In this document: positions 9,665 to 18,138 of the stretch, one piece after another
Numbering within the stretch: the first letter of the stretch is position 1
Layout of the letters: every line of letters begins with the position of its first letter
NCBI GenBank assembly: GCA_019058275.1
Contig: JAHLVW010000061.1
Coordinates: forward strand, 27,656 to 91,655
Length of the DNA: 64,000 nucleotides
Direction: 5' to 3'
DNA from: Candidatus Heimdallarchaeota archaeon
GTDB taxonomy: Archaea > Asgardarchaeota > Heimdallarchaeia > JABLTI01
Program-made: the position numbers and the translations under genes
The notes under the pieces: generated by a model
Databases searched by the model: none
Seen by the model: the letters and a program-made list of their open reading frames with translations, nothing else
What the model was told of the DNA's origin: nothing

Positions 9665-10102
9665 TTATTTTTTATTATTTAAATCTAATTTAAGTTTTTT
9701 AGCTGTTTTTCGAATTCTTCTTTGAGTTAAACCCCAGAATGTCATTTCCCACATACAATAAGCAACAATATCAACTGGGAGATAATCTTGTATAGTTTCA
9801 GGTTGAATTTCTAACCCTAACCATTCTTCCCATTCATTGAATGATAAACCAAATAATAGTGGTTCCTTTTCATTATAACCAGAAACATCATGCCAATTTT
9901 CACATTCCTTCTCTACAACATAATTTATCACTAGTTGCATTTCTTGTTTGGATTTTTTTGGCTTGAGATTTTTTAGTCTATCAAGGACCTTTTTGTATCG
10001 TCTATGTTTTTTAGCTTGACTTGGATATAGCTCAGCTAATCTAGGTTTCACTTCCCCCCAATCAACTATATCTACTACTTCTTTAAACAGCATTGTATTC
10101 AA
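9665..10102 (-). CDS. Small conserved protein, possibly DUF6557 family
   Basis: A 145-residue soluble protein. The start, FKEVVDIVDWGEVKPRLAEL, leads into a short helical region, then a central segment (SGYNEKEPLLFGLSFNEWEEWLG) and a C-terminal helix (VAYCMWEMTFWGLTQRRIRK). This order and the W-E-E-W-L motif resemble the DUF6557 family as I remember it; the match is not certain. Nothing in the sequence indicates enzyme activity. The gene converges on the TPR gene, with only 5 bases between their stops. Confidence 0.5.
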   Translation of the reverse strand: MNTMLFKEVVDIVDWGEVKPRLAELYPSQAKKHRRYKKVLDRLKNLKPKKSKQEMQLVINYVVEKECENWHDVSGYNEKEPLLFGLSFNEWEEWLGLEIQPETIQDYLPVDIVAYCMWEMTFWGLTQRRIRKTAKKLKLDLNNKK

Positions 10103-10224
10103 TCCTCTATCTAGTTATTCATTTTAGTTTTTCTACAATAAATTTTCTTGATTTGAGTAGCTTTTTATAAAAGAATAGTTACATAAATCAAAGTGTCTAT
10201 TGTAGTTATTATGGGTACAAAATT

Positions 10225-10773
10225 ATGAAGATTATTACAATTTATTTTAGTCAAACAGGAAATACTGAGAAAATCGCAAAAGCAATAAATCAATCTTTTG
10301 AGAAAGATCATGAAGCTGATTTAAGAGAATTAAAAGACATTAAGAATAATATGCTAAATGATTATGATTTGGTTTTTATTGGTTCTCCATGTCATAGTGC
10401 AGATTTAGTAAAGCCAATAAAATCTCTTCTTGAAGGAATACCAAATAATCCAAAATACAATCTAGCGGGATTTTTCACTCATGCTTGTTTTCCTCCAGAA
10501 TTAAAAGAGAACAAAGAACTCTATGAAAAATGGGTAGGCAAATGTCGAAAGACCTTTGAAAAAATCAGCTCTGAGAAAGATATCAAGTTTCATGGTTGCT
10601 TTAGATGTTTAGGAGCTCCTTCAGCACCTAAAGAACAATTTATTCACAAGGAAATCGTTACTGATGAGAAAGAATTCAAAGAATATGTAGCATATGTTAA
10701 ACCTCATCCAGATGAAAAGGACATTCAAGATGCTCAAAAATTCGCTTTAGATGTAATTCAGAAAGTTGCTTAA
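10225..10773 (+). CDS. Flavodoxin family protein
   Basis: A 182-residue flavodoxin-fold protein. The FMN phosphate loop is YFSQTGNTEKIAKAI at residues 7-21, the second strand-loop is YDLVFIGSPCHSADLVKP, and the third (FFTHACFPPE, CFRCLGAPS) completes the flavin site. The Cys-rich pair HGCFRCLG is seen in flavodoxins that sit near iron-sulfur partners. It is a likely single-electron carrier. It has its own upstream region and is not coupled to a partner. The decayed flavodoxin at 1253-1718 is a different subfamily. Confidence 0.85.
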   Translation: MKIITIYFSQTGNTEKIAKAINQSFEKDHEADLRELKDIKNNMLNDYDLVFIGSPCHSADLVKPIKSLLEGIPNNPKYNLAGFFTHACFPPELKENKELYEKWVGKCRKTFEKISSEKDIKFHGCFRCLGAPSAPKEQFIHKEIVTDEKEFKEYVAYVKPHPDEKDIQDAQKFALDVIQKVA

Positions 10774-10906
10774 TATAACTCATGATGTTAGTTATTCATT
10801 TTGTGAAATTTCTTCTAGTGAGAAACACAAACAATCAAATTAACTAAAGTTTACTATAGACAACTTTATTTTCTTATTCAACAATACTTCATACAAGGAG
10901 TTGGAT

Positions 10907-11574
10907 ATGTCAAAAAGCTCTTCCTTGAACCACATTATGGCGATATAGCTTGGTCATGTGGTGGTTTAGTAGCTCAAAATAAAGAAAATTCAATTATTTT
11001 GACAATTTTTCCAGATCGAAGAAAATTCTATCGAATTAAACGAAAAGGTTCCATTTATAGGAGAAAGAAACGAGAAGAAATAGATTATGGGAAGTTATCT
11101 GGAGTAGAGATTATTTTTCTTAAATTCAAATCAGCACTCCTTAGAGGAAGAACTTTTGAGAGTCTCATTGACAAGAACTTAAATGAAATTGAAGAAAAAC
11201 AAGTCATAGAGCTACGGGATGTAATTTCAGATTTAGTTTTGAAAGAAAACATCTCAGAAATTTACTGTTCAAGAGCGCGTCGTAATCAAGTTGATCATAT
11301 TATTGTTAAGAAAGCAGTAGCTGGTTTGAGTGTAGCAGGATACGATATATTTTATTATGAAGATTTTCCAACTTTTCTACCTGATTCAAAAAATCTCAAA
11401 ACAGATACAGGATATTCAAGAATTGAAATTGATATATCAAATGTAATTGAAGAAAAAATTCAAGGAATATTGTTATATGAATCCTTAATTGATGTCTATT
11501 TTAAGTCAAAGGAGCTTTTAGTAGAAAAGATTAGAGTAACAACTTTTGAAGTATTTTGGAAAGATATTAGTTAA
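10907..11574 (+). CDS. PIG-L (LmbE-like) deacetylase family protein, frameshifted at the fourth codon
   Basis: The homology starts with KKLFLEPHYGDIAWSCGG, the PIG-L metal-site loop, and includes the second His motif RRNQVDHIIVKKAV. Family members remove acetyl groups from sugar-linked GlcNAc or similar amides. AAGGAG (10895-10900) lies 6 bases before an ATG at 10907, but that frame closes at once. One more A in the A5 run at 10912-10916 would give MSKKLFLEPHYGD and join the long frame. A TTG at 10999 would miss the metal loop and cannot be the true start. The usual H-x-D-D has become H-Y-G-D, which keeps the metal-ligand Asp but loses the residue normally serving as general base, so activity is doubtful. 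Confidence 0.65.
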
Positions 11575-11618
11575 AAATTAATATAGATCCAAACACATTT
11601 TGAATCGTGGAGAAATGA

Positions 11619-12317
11619 ATGAAGAAACTAACAGGTATAAAGGTTATTTCTTTCGATGCAGATGGTACATTATGGGATTTTGTTAAGGTAATGAGACATT
11701 CATTAAAATTCGTTTTAGAAGCCATTAATGAATTAGATTCTCAAGCTGGTTCGAAACTTGATATCGATTTAATGATTAAAATAAGAAATAAAGTTGCTAA
11801 TGAATTGAAAGGTATTGTAACCAATTTAGAGGATATTAGATTACATGCTTTTCGTGAAACTTTAAAAGCTGTAAAAAGACCAAACGAAGAATTGGCTAAT
11901 TACTTGAACCAGATTTACCTTAAACATCGTTTTGAAGATATTGAACTCTATAATGATGTTCTCCCAACACTTAGAGCTCTAAAAAAGGAATATACAATAG
12001 GGATACTATCAAATGGTAATTCTTACCCAGAACATTGTGGATTAGAAGAGATGTTTGATTTTGTAGTTTTTTCACAAGATTTTGGCATAGAGAAACCGGA
12101 TAAAGAGATTTTCAATATAACGCTTGAAAAGGTTAAATGTAAGAAGAATGAGATTGTACATATTGGTGATTCTCTCGAGACTGATATACAAGGAGCTATT
12201 AATGCAGAAATAAACTATATCTGGCTTAATCGAAATAAAATACCAAATCCGTACAATTTTGAAGTAGAATACGAAATAACATCATTAATAGAACTAATAG
12301 ATATTATTATACTTTAA
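11619..12317 (+). CDS. HAD-superfamily hydrolase
   Basis: A 232-residue HAD hydrolase. Motif I is VISFDADGTLWDF near residue 15, motif II is GILSNGNS, motif III is EKPDKEIF, and motif IV is HIGDSLETDIQGA. The Asp-Ala-Asp-Gly-Thr form of motif I and the helical cap fit the YjjG/haloacid-dehalogenase-like C1 group, which acts on small phosphate esters such as nucleotides. The substrate is unknown. It follows the PIG-L gene by 44 bases on the same strand and may be transcribed with it, although nothing ties their functions together. Confidence 0.85.
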   Translation: MKKLTGIKVISFDADGTLWDFVKVMRHSLKFVLEAINELDSQAGSKLDIDLMIKIRNKVANELKGIVTNLEDIRLHAFRETLKAVKRPNEELANYLNQIYLKHRFEDIELYNDVLPTLRALKKEYTIGILSNGNSYPEHCGLEEMFDFVVFSQDFGIEKPDKEIFNITLEKVKCKKNEIVHIGDSLETDIQGAINAEINYIWLNRNKIPNPYNFEVEYEITSLIELIDIIIL

Positions 12318-12330
12318 GAAAAAAAGGGAA

Positions 12331-13608
12331 TTATGGTGAAAAATAGGTAATAACACCTTTTTCAACCATTACTTTTCCATCTTTAATTACATGTGAAAAA
12401 TTCTTAGGATTTTCGATTATTGTTATGTCTTCTAGTGGATTCTTATTGCAAATGACAATGTCAGCAATTTTTCCTTTTTCAATAACACCAATCTTATCAT
12501 CCAGATGAACACATTTCGCACCAACAATTGTAGCAGCTTGTAGAGCTTGACTTGGAGTCATTCCTACGTTTTCCACCATGTATTTTACTTCTGATCCTGT
12601 TCTTCCATGATAATTACCAGGTGTCCCAGCATCTGTTCCTACAGTAACTTGTACTCCCCTTTCAAAAGCTATTTTGTGGCTATTCATTTGTGATTTTGAA
12701 GTCTCTTTTGTTTTAACTTGTACTTCAGGTGGCATTTGTTCCAAAATACCTGATTCTAGCAAATGTATAAGTGCTGCTTGAGTTGGAACAAGAAATGATC
12801 CTTTCTTTTTCATTAAATCAGCTGTTTCTTCATCTAGAAAACTTCCATGTTCAATGGTATCAATTCCAGCCTTCACAGCTCGATATATACCTTCTAAACC
12901 ATGTGCATGGCTAGCAACATGCATACCAATTCTGTGCGCTTCTTCTACCATTCCTTCAAGTTCTTCATCAGTGAAAAGGCTGGTTCCAAGTTTAGATTCC
13001 ATACCATGCAGTACTCCACCAGTTGTGAGAGTCTTTATGAAATCTGCACCTGCACGTTTTCTATCACGAACAGCATGCTTTACACCAACTACTCCAGCTT
13101 TTACTTCACCAATTTGTCTATAGTAAGCAAGCATAAAATCTGGTGCTATTGCTTCTTGGTTCCCCCATTGAGCTACCCCATTATCAGCAACAACTAATCT
13201 TGGTCCTGCAAGAAGACCCATTTCTAGAATTCTTCTCAAAGAAGCAATCCAACCAGGTGATGAACCGCAATCTCGTACACATGTAAAACCACTAGCAAGC
13301 TGTTTCTGAGCATTATTCAAAGCAATAAAACACCACATACTTGTTTTTGTTCTCATGTACTCTCTTTCATATTGTGGATCACCTGTTGCTTCTAAATGAA
13401 CATGGCTTTCAACCATTCCAGGAAGAATTGTCTTCCCAGCTGCTTTTATTATTTGATCATTTTTCTCTTTTTCAAATGACCCATCATCTCCAACCCATAC
13501 AATTTTCTTCCCTTCAATAACAATAGTCTTATTTTCAGCTATTGTTCCTTTCAGAGAATCAAAAACATTACCAGATTGTATTATTAATCTCCCGTTTTTA
13601 GGTGCCAA
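12331..13608 (-). CDS. Amidohydrolase (imidazolonepropionase/Xaa-Pro dipeptidase-like)
   Basis: A 425-residue metal-dependent amidohydrolase. The metal ligands appear in order: HxH in MVESHVHLEATG (near residue 67), the carboxylated-Lys region ADFIKTLTTGGV, His in HVASHAHGLEG, His in TIEHGSFLD, and the catalytic Asp in VTVGTDAGTPG. The N- and C-terminal beta-sandwich strands (LIIQSGNVFDS and DIVICNKNPLEDI) are present. This form is common among prolidase-like and imidazolonepropionase-like enzymes that cleave dipeptides or cyclic amides. No histidine-degradation genes are nearby, so a dipeptidase-like role is the more likely reading. It converges on the HAD gene. Confidence 0.85.
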   Translation of the reverse strand: MAPKNGRLIIQSGNVFDSLKGTIAENKTIVIEGKKIVWVGDDGSFEKEKNDQIIKAAGKTILPGMVESHVHLEATGDPQYEREYMRTKTSMWCFIALNNAQKQLASGFTCVRDCGSSPGWIASLRRILEMGLLAGPRLVVADNGVAQWGNQEAIAPDFMLAYYRQIGEVKAGVVGVKHAVRDRKRAGADFIKTLTTGGVLHGMESKLGTSLFTDEELEGMVEEAHRIGMHVASHAHGLEGIYRAVKAGIDTIEHGSFLDEETADLMKKKGSFLVPTQAALIHLLESGILEQMPPEVQVKTKETSKSQMNSHKIAFERGVQVTVGTDAGTPGNYHGRTGSEVKYMVENVGMTPSQALQAATIVGAKCVHLDDKIGVIEKGKIADIVICNKNPLEDITIIENPKNFSHVIKDGKVMVEKGVITYFSP

Positions 13609-13859
13609 AATATCATTCTTCCCAAATTTTGTCCAGAGTAAGATTATCGATATTTTTTAAAAACCTTGTTGCAAATGAGAGAGTTGCTTTTTGTTTCTAT
13701 AATTTACAATAGGTATTAGATAAAGGAACATTTTTGCTCCAAGTTTTGTTTAAAACATAAATAGAATCAAACTTATTTATATGAAAGATTTACAAGTCTA
13801 GAATTGAATTTATTTTTCGATTCTCAGGTGATAGGACTTGTTAACATTCATAATCTAAA

Positions 13860-14570
13860 TTAGTATGTCAAAGATTGAATTACTTGCTTGGGTTCAATAT
13901 TATTGATCATTAAAAGCAGTTCAGTGCATACTGCTAATAATACAGCAACAACTGCAAGATTTACTGCATCACTGAAGATTGACCAGAAAATATCTGTATT
14001 AAATAGAACGATAATATTTACTACTATATCAATTAGAACAAACAGACCTAACACAAATGGTGCAATTGCCAAACGACTATTCATTCCTTGATATACTTTC
14101 ATTTTGTCTAATGTAAAACCAATAATGAGAAAAATCGCAGCAAGAATCAATGATAATATAATTAAAACTCCTAGTGAAATATAAATCATATATCCTGCAG
14201 ATGGTCTAATTGTTCCTATGACTATTATGAGGATAACATCAATTACTAAAATGATTATGTAAGTAAATGCTAATTGTTGGATAATGTTCCTTCCAGTTAC
14301 TGATTTAAATTTAAAAAATGAACTAAATTTGGAAACACCTATTGATAGGAGAATTAAAGCTGTCAATATTATTGCTAGTGAAACCCAATAGAAGATTGTA
14401 AACATATAAGGAATTCCTGACAAATCAGCAAGGCTGAAAGCATAATAAACACTTGTAATAGCTGCATATACCATAAAAATAATTAGGCTAATTCTTAGCT
14501 GGCTTAAACTCCTTTGAAAAGCTGGTTCGACTACTGTTCGTATAATTACTTCTTGTTCTTCTACTGACAG
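13860..14570 (-). CDS. Multi-pass membrane protein with probable CTG start
   Basis: About 236 residues with six hydrophobic segments, for example ISLIIFMVYAAITSVYYAF, VSLAIILTALILLSIGV, IIILVIDVILIIVIGTI, IYISLGVLIILSLILAAIFLI and FVLGLFVLIDIVVNIIVLF. No family is recognised. The first ATG in frame (14474) falls inside the first membrane segment and has no ribosome site. The frame stays open upstream to a CTG at 14570, placed 6 bases after GGAGGG (14577-14582 on the complement). That start adds a soluble N-terminus (SVEEQEVIIRTVVEPAFQRS) and a full first helix. Function unknown. Confidence 0.5.
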   Translation of the reverse strand: MSVEEQEVIIRTVVEPAFQRSLSQLRISLIIFMVYAAITSVYYAFSLADLSGIPYMFTIFYWVSLAIILTALILLSIGVSKFSSFFKFKSVTGRNIIQQLAFTYIIILVIDVILIIVIGTIRPSAGYMIYISLGVLIILSLILAAIFLIIGFTLDKMKVYQGMNSRLAIAPFVLGLFVLIDIVVNIIVLFNTDIFWSIFSDAVNLAVVAVLLAVCTELLLMINNIEPKQVIQSLTY

Positions 14571-14792
14571 AGTTTACCCTCCACAATTAATTATTTTTAG
14601 GAATTTATAAACTTAATCAGTGCAAGTTTTCAGCCATTAATTGTCAATTGATAAATTGATTATTGTTACAATTCACAATTACATACTTTGAATAATAATA
14701 GTAACGTTTCAAAAATAAAAAACTAAAAATAATACTTTTTAATAAGAAAAATTCAAATCTTAATTAGCTATTTATTTTATGAGTGGTTCTCT

Positions 14793-15119
14793 TTGGTTAA
14801 ACATCCCAAGTATCAAGCAATGGATGATGCACGTCAAGATGTAATACCAATAGCTTTCAAAGAATTTTGTAGAGATGATTTTAAACTGAATAGGAATGAT
14901 CCCTACATTTCTAAAAACTCAGAAGATAAACCTATCGGTCCACGCCCAAGACCTACATTTGAGGTTGTAAACAAAGAAAATAAGAGTGTTGCCATTTTTT
15001 ATCCTAATGGTTATTCAGAATGTTTTGATAAATTCTTTAGAGAAATTTTTGATAAAATAGTTCAAAGGATAGAGGAAGCAGCAAATTTAGCACTAAAAGA
15101 ATATGAAGGTTTGAGATAG
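14793..15119 (+). CDS. Small hypothetical protein
   Basis: A 108-residue soluble protein that I do not recognise. It has a polar N-terminal half, a Pro/Arg segment (DKPIGPRPRPTFEVV), a beta-strand pair and a C-terminal amphipathic helix (DKIVQRIEEAANLALKEYEG). The start is uncertain: TTG at 14793 or ATG at 14820, neither with a clear ribosome site. The C-terminal helix recurs as a 19-codon fragment at 17039-17098, so there were once two copies flanking the citrate synthase gene. Codon use is like its neighbours. Confidence 0.45.
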   Translation: MVKHPKYQAMDDARQDVIPIAFKEFCRDDFKLNRNDPYISKNSEDKPIGPRPRPTFEVVNKENKSVAIFYPNGYSECFDKFFREIFDKIVQRIEEAANLALKEYEGLR

Positions 15120-15192
15120 TTCTTTTTCGACGAAATTATTCAGATTTTTAATGGAAAAGACAAGAATTTAGAGATAATTAGGTAAAACGAAT

Positions 15193-15249
15193 CTTTAAAA
15201 ACTATGCTGAGATTAAATTTTTAATTGAAGTAGTTTTCCTAAGTGGTGA
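15193..15249 (+). promoter_or_regulatory. Candidate promoter and ribosome site of citrate synthase
   Basis: A TATA-like TTTAAAAA at about 15194-15201 lies about 50 bases before the start codon. A GGTGAT at 15244-15249, which matches the anti-Shine-Dalgarno end of 16S rRNA, lies 4 bases before the ATG. The TATA call rests on position and composition only. Confidence 0.3.
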
Positions 15250-15253
15250 TAAA

Positions 15254-16399
15254 ATGTCTAAGTTCAAGAAAGGTTTAGAGGGAATAATTGCACTTGAAAC
15301 AGAAATTTCGTATATCGATGGAGAAAAAGGCATATTAGAGTACCGTGGACATAGAATTGAAAAATTAGCTGAGTTGTCTTATGAAGAAGTAGTTCATTTA
15401 TTACTCTATGATAAACTACCAAACACTGAAGAGCTAAATGAGTTTTTTAATAAGACAAAAGTGATAAGAGAATTAGATGTTCGTACTAAGGAAGTCATTC
15501 ATTATCATAATTTCAATATTGAAGCAATGGATGCACTGATGACAGCATTGGCTCATATATCTCAAGGAGATCCTGATTTAAATGTTAATACTCCAGAAGC
15601 AAATATTAGAAAAGCTCTTAGATTAATCGCAAAAGCTCCTACTATTGTTGCTTATTATCAAAGAATACATGAGGGTAAGGAAATTGTTAAACCAAACGAG
15701 CTTTTACCTCACTGTTCAAACTTTTTATACATGCTTCGAGGGGAGGTACCAACAAAACTTGAATCAAAAATACTGGATCTAGATTTTATTCTAAGTACTG
15801 AGCATGAATTGAATGCTTCTACTTTTGCAGTCAGAGTAACTGCATCAACATTATCAGATATTCATTCAGCTGTCATCTCAGGAATTGGAACATTAAAAGG
15901 TGTCCTACATGGTGGCGCACGTTTAGCGGTTATGAATATGCTCGATGAAATTGGTTCACCAAAGAAGACTGAAGAATATATTATGAACATGATAAATACC
16001 AAACAAAGAATAATGGGTTTTGGTCATAGAGTTTATAGAGTGGTTGATCCAAGAGCAAATATCTTTAGAGATCTAGCTAAGAAAATAGCAGAAGAGAAAA
16101 AAGACATGAAATGGTATGATATGGCAACAAAAATTGAAGAAGTTGTCACAAGAGAACTTGTAGAAAAACAAGGAAAACCAATCTACATGAATGTTGATTT
16201 CTATTCAGGGGTAATTTACAAATATCTTGAAATTCCACCAAAACTAGCAACAGCAATTTTTGCATTAGGACGTATAACAGGGTGGTTGGCTCACGCAATG
16301 GAACAATACTCAGATAATCGATTAATCAGACCTAGAGCTAAATACATTGGAGAACACCATTCACAAGATAAAGAAATTTCCAAATTGACTAAAGATTGA
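15254..16399 (+). CDS. gltA: Citrate synthase
   Basis: A 381-residue citrate synthase of the short archaeal/Gram-positive type, condensing oxaloacetate and acetyl-CoA. Catalytic residues are visible: His in GVLHGGA, His in FGHRVYRVVDPR, and Asp in NVDFYSGVIY. The C-terminal signature (GRITGWLAHAMEQ, RPRAKYIG) binds CoA and oxaloacetate. The related methylcitrate synthases share these motifs, so 2-methylcitrate activity cannot be excluded. GGTGAT lies 4 bases before the ATG. It stands alone, with a bidirectional hairpin between it and the convergent RING gene. Confidence 0.93.
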   Translation: MSKFKKGLEGIIALETEISYIDGEKGILEYRGHRIEKLAELSYEEVVHLLLYDKLPNTEELNEFFNKTKVIRELDVRTKEVIHYHNFNIEAMDALMTALAHISQGDPDLNVNTPEANIRKALRLIAKAPTIVAYYQRIHEGKEIVKPNELLPHCSNFLYMLRGEVPTKLESKILDLDFILSTEHELNASTFAVRVTASTLSDIHSAVISGIGTLKGVLHGGARLAVMNMLDEIGSPKKTEEYIMNMINTKQRIMGFGHRVYRVVDPRANIFRDLAKKIAEEKKDMKWYDMATKIEEVVTRELVEKQGKPIYMNVDFYSGVIYKYLEIPPKLATAIFALGRITGWLAHAMEQYSDNRLIRPRAKYIGEHHSQDKEISKLTKD

Positions 16400-16445
16400 A
16401 AGGAATTTAGTACCAACAATCAAAATCATTATGGGAAATATGCTA

Positions 16446-16932
16446 TTAAAGATCCTCTTTACAAACCGGACAAAGAGGATTTTTTCTCAACCATTCTAAA
16501 ATATGATCATTGATGAAATAATGAAGCACATCTTGGACATTCAATGACTATATGACCTTCTTTTATAGGTTTTCTACAGATTTCACATGTATGTTTTTCA
16601 CGATCTCCAAGAAAAACTTTAGGTTCTATTACTAACTTGAAAATTTCTTCTGGTTTCTCACTTTCTACAACATCTTGTATCAAATCATCATATTCAGTTT
16701 GATAATATCTTTCCTCTCTTCTTTTCTTGATTCTTTGAACAATTATTGCGAATAATCCACTTAGAGCTACAAAAGCAAAAGGACCAATTATTCTTAACGA
16801 TAAAATCAATGGAACAGAATTAACCCGATCAGTACTAAATGTAATGATAAGTAGGGTTATAAAAGCAATTATGCTTATACACATCAGTATTACTAAAACA
16901 ATAGCAATGCTTCTAGACTTTCTATCACCCAT
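16446..16932 (-). CDS. Two-helix membrane protein with a C-terminal RING-type zinc finger (frameshifted)
   Basis: Two membrane helices (IAIVLVILMCISIIAFITLLI and IIGPFAFVALSGLFAIIV) are followed by a basic linker and a zinc finger starting CEICRKPIKEGHIVIECPRC. The uninterrupted frame ends at 16507 right after SLFHQ. Removing one base near 16512 continues the homology into NDHILEWLRKNPLCPVCKEDL, ending at 16446. The restored core F-H-x2-H-I-x2-W-L-x5-CPVC has exact RING-H2 spacing. Membrane RING proteins of this form are E3 ubiquitin ligases in eukaryotes, and Prok-RING relatives exist in bacteria and archaea. No ubiquitin, E1 or E2 gene is seen here, so an E3 role is inference. The indel could be real or a consensus error. 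Confidence 0.6.
16452..16486 (+). terminator. Hairpin plus T-tract after citrate synthase
   Basis: ATCCTCTTT (16452-16460) pairs perfectly with AAAGAGGAT (16472-16480) across an 11-base loop, followed by a T run. It is 50 bases past the citrate synthase stop codon. On the other strand the same bases encode the C-terminal CPVCKEDL of the restored RING protein, so the element is both coding and possibly terminating. Confidence 0.5.
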
Positions 16933-17038
16933 TTCCTAACCCTAGCATTTCTTATGTAATATGCTATTTAAAACTATAGAAAAACAACTAGCTTTCAGTT
17001 TAATAATAACTTTCCTCTTTTAGCTATACTTTGAAAGA

Positions 17039-17098
17039 ATGGTTAAAGAAATAGAGAATGCAGCTCAAGAAGCATTAACAGAATATAAGGGACATTAG
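17039..17098 (+). pseudogene. C-terminal remnant of a copy of the 14793 gene
   Basis: MVKEIENAAQEALTEYKGH followed by TAG matches the last helix of the protein at 14793-15119 (IVQRIEEAANLALKEYEGLR), and the four codons before it (YFER) extend the match. The rest of the copy is gone. Apart from this fragment, the 340-base gap 16933-17274 shows no gene; it holds AT-rich sequence and the hdr terminator hairpin. Confidence 0.5.
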
Positions 17099-17230
17099 AT
17101 AAAGGGAATGGTCATTTTTCTAAATCTACTGTAGTTTTTAACCTTTTTTTCTCATGATTTGAATCTTTTGATTTAATATTTTTTTCATCATCGTTTAGTT
17201 TTAAAACGAAATGTTATTGTTTAGAAAAAT

Positions 17231-17260
17231 AGAGAAAATTGTGAAGAAATGAATCTTCAC
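17231..17260 (-). terminator. Terminator hairpin of the hdr operon
   Basis: Read on the minus strand, GTGAAGA (17260-17254) and TCTTCAC (17247-17241) form a 7-bp stem with a 6-base loop, followed by a T-rich run. It lies 15 bases after the hdrB stop codon. Confidence 0.5.
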
Positions 17261-17274
17261 TAACTGTATCAATA

Positions 17275-18138
17275 TTATTTAATTAGGTCTTCCCAACCAG
17301 TAAGGTTGAGTTGTAAGCCAAGTGTTTCTTTATCCATTCCTAAAGCAAGACCAACATATTGAGAAAGATACATTGCTGGTAGTTTAACATCTTTACCAAT
17401 TACTTTCCCTGCAACATCTTGGGAAGCTCCGAGTTGTTTATGACAGAATGGACAAATATTGCAGATACTGTTATAACCTCGTTGTTTCATAATGTGAATT
17501 TTTCCACCAGATTCAGACAAGGCTGTTTCAGCTTCAATACCAATAATCGTTGCTGCGCAACAATCAAGAAGTTCCGGATAATTTGGTGATTTAGCTCCAA
17601 GTGTTTCAAGAATTTCTTGCATTTTAGTTGGTTTCTCAGCATCAGCTGGACGAGGAATCAAAGGTGGACGAATTATATGACATCCATAATGAGTAGCTGT
17701 TATTAGACCTTTAAGTTTCTTCTTAACACTTTTCTTGAGCTTCTCCAATCCAATATCATCGTATAAAATTGTTAGAATATTACGAACTGGTAGTGCTGAT
17801 TCAAATTGCAATCCTTCTTTTGCTAAAGCTTTGTTTACTTTCTCTTTTAAATCAGCATGATGTTCAAGTTCATGTGCTAATTCACTTAGAGAAAGATCAC
17901 ATCCATTACAAATTGTTGCTATTGCATCGTATCCTTGAGCTTTTGCTAATACATGAATTCTTGCTGCTAAGAATGCCCACATTTCGTGTTTTGTTGATTT
18001 TATTGGTGTTCCACAGCAATTCTGATCTTCTATATCTTGAAAATCAATCTCAAAATGCTTCATAACTGCTCGAGCACTAATCTCATTTTCATAGCTGTCA
18101 GATTGTGAGGTACATCCGATATAGAAACCATACTTCAT
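17275..18138 (-). CDS. hdrB: Heterodisulfide reductase subunit B (HdrB)
   Basis: A 287-residue HdrB with two CCG domains. The first ends in NCCGTPIKSTKHEMW, the second in LDCCAATIIGIE, each preceded by single Cys residues (GCTSQSD, ICNGCDLS, CNICPFCHKQ). These bind the noncubane [4Fe-4S] clusters that reduce disulfides such as CoM-S-S-CoB. Non-methanogens use HdrBC-like modules with other thiol or carrier partners, so the physiological acceptor is unknown. The start ATG overlaps the hdrC stop by 4 bases (ATGA), showing translational coupling. It is the last gene of the operon. Confidence 0.9.
   Translation of the reverse strand: MKYGFYIGCTSQSDSYENEISARAVMKHFEIDFQDIEDQNCCGTPIKSTKHEMWAFLAARIHVLAKAQGYDAIATICNGCDLSLSELAHELEHHADLKEKVNKALAKEGLQFESALPVRNILTILYDDIGLEKLKKSVKKKLKGLITATHYGCHIIRPPLIPRPADAEKPTKMQEILETLGAKSPNYPELLDCCAATIIGIEAETALSESGGKIHIMKQRGYNSICNICPFCHKQLGASQDVAGKVIGKDVKLPAMYLSQYVGLALGMDKETLGLQLNLTGWEDLIK

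Noticed and set aside
10999..11574. TTG at 10999 as the start of the PIG-L gene
   Set aside because: It would remove the metal-binding EPHYGD loop; the ribosome site and ATG at 10907 with one extra A restore the full N-terminus.
12854..13197. Two overlapping plus-strand frames opposite the amidohydrolase
   Set aside because: They are antisense to catalytic motifs of a complete enzyme and show Ser/Thr/Pro-rich shadow composition.
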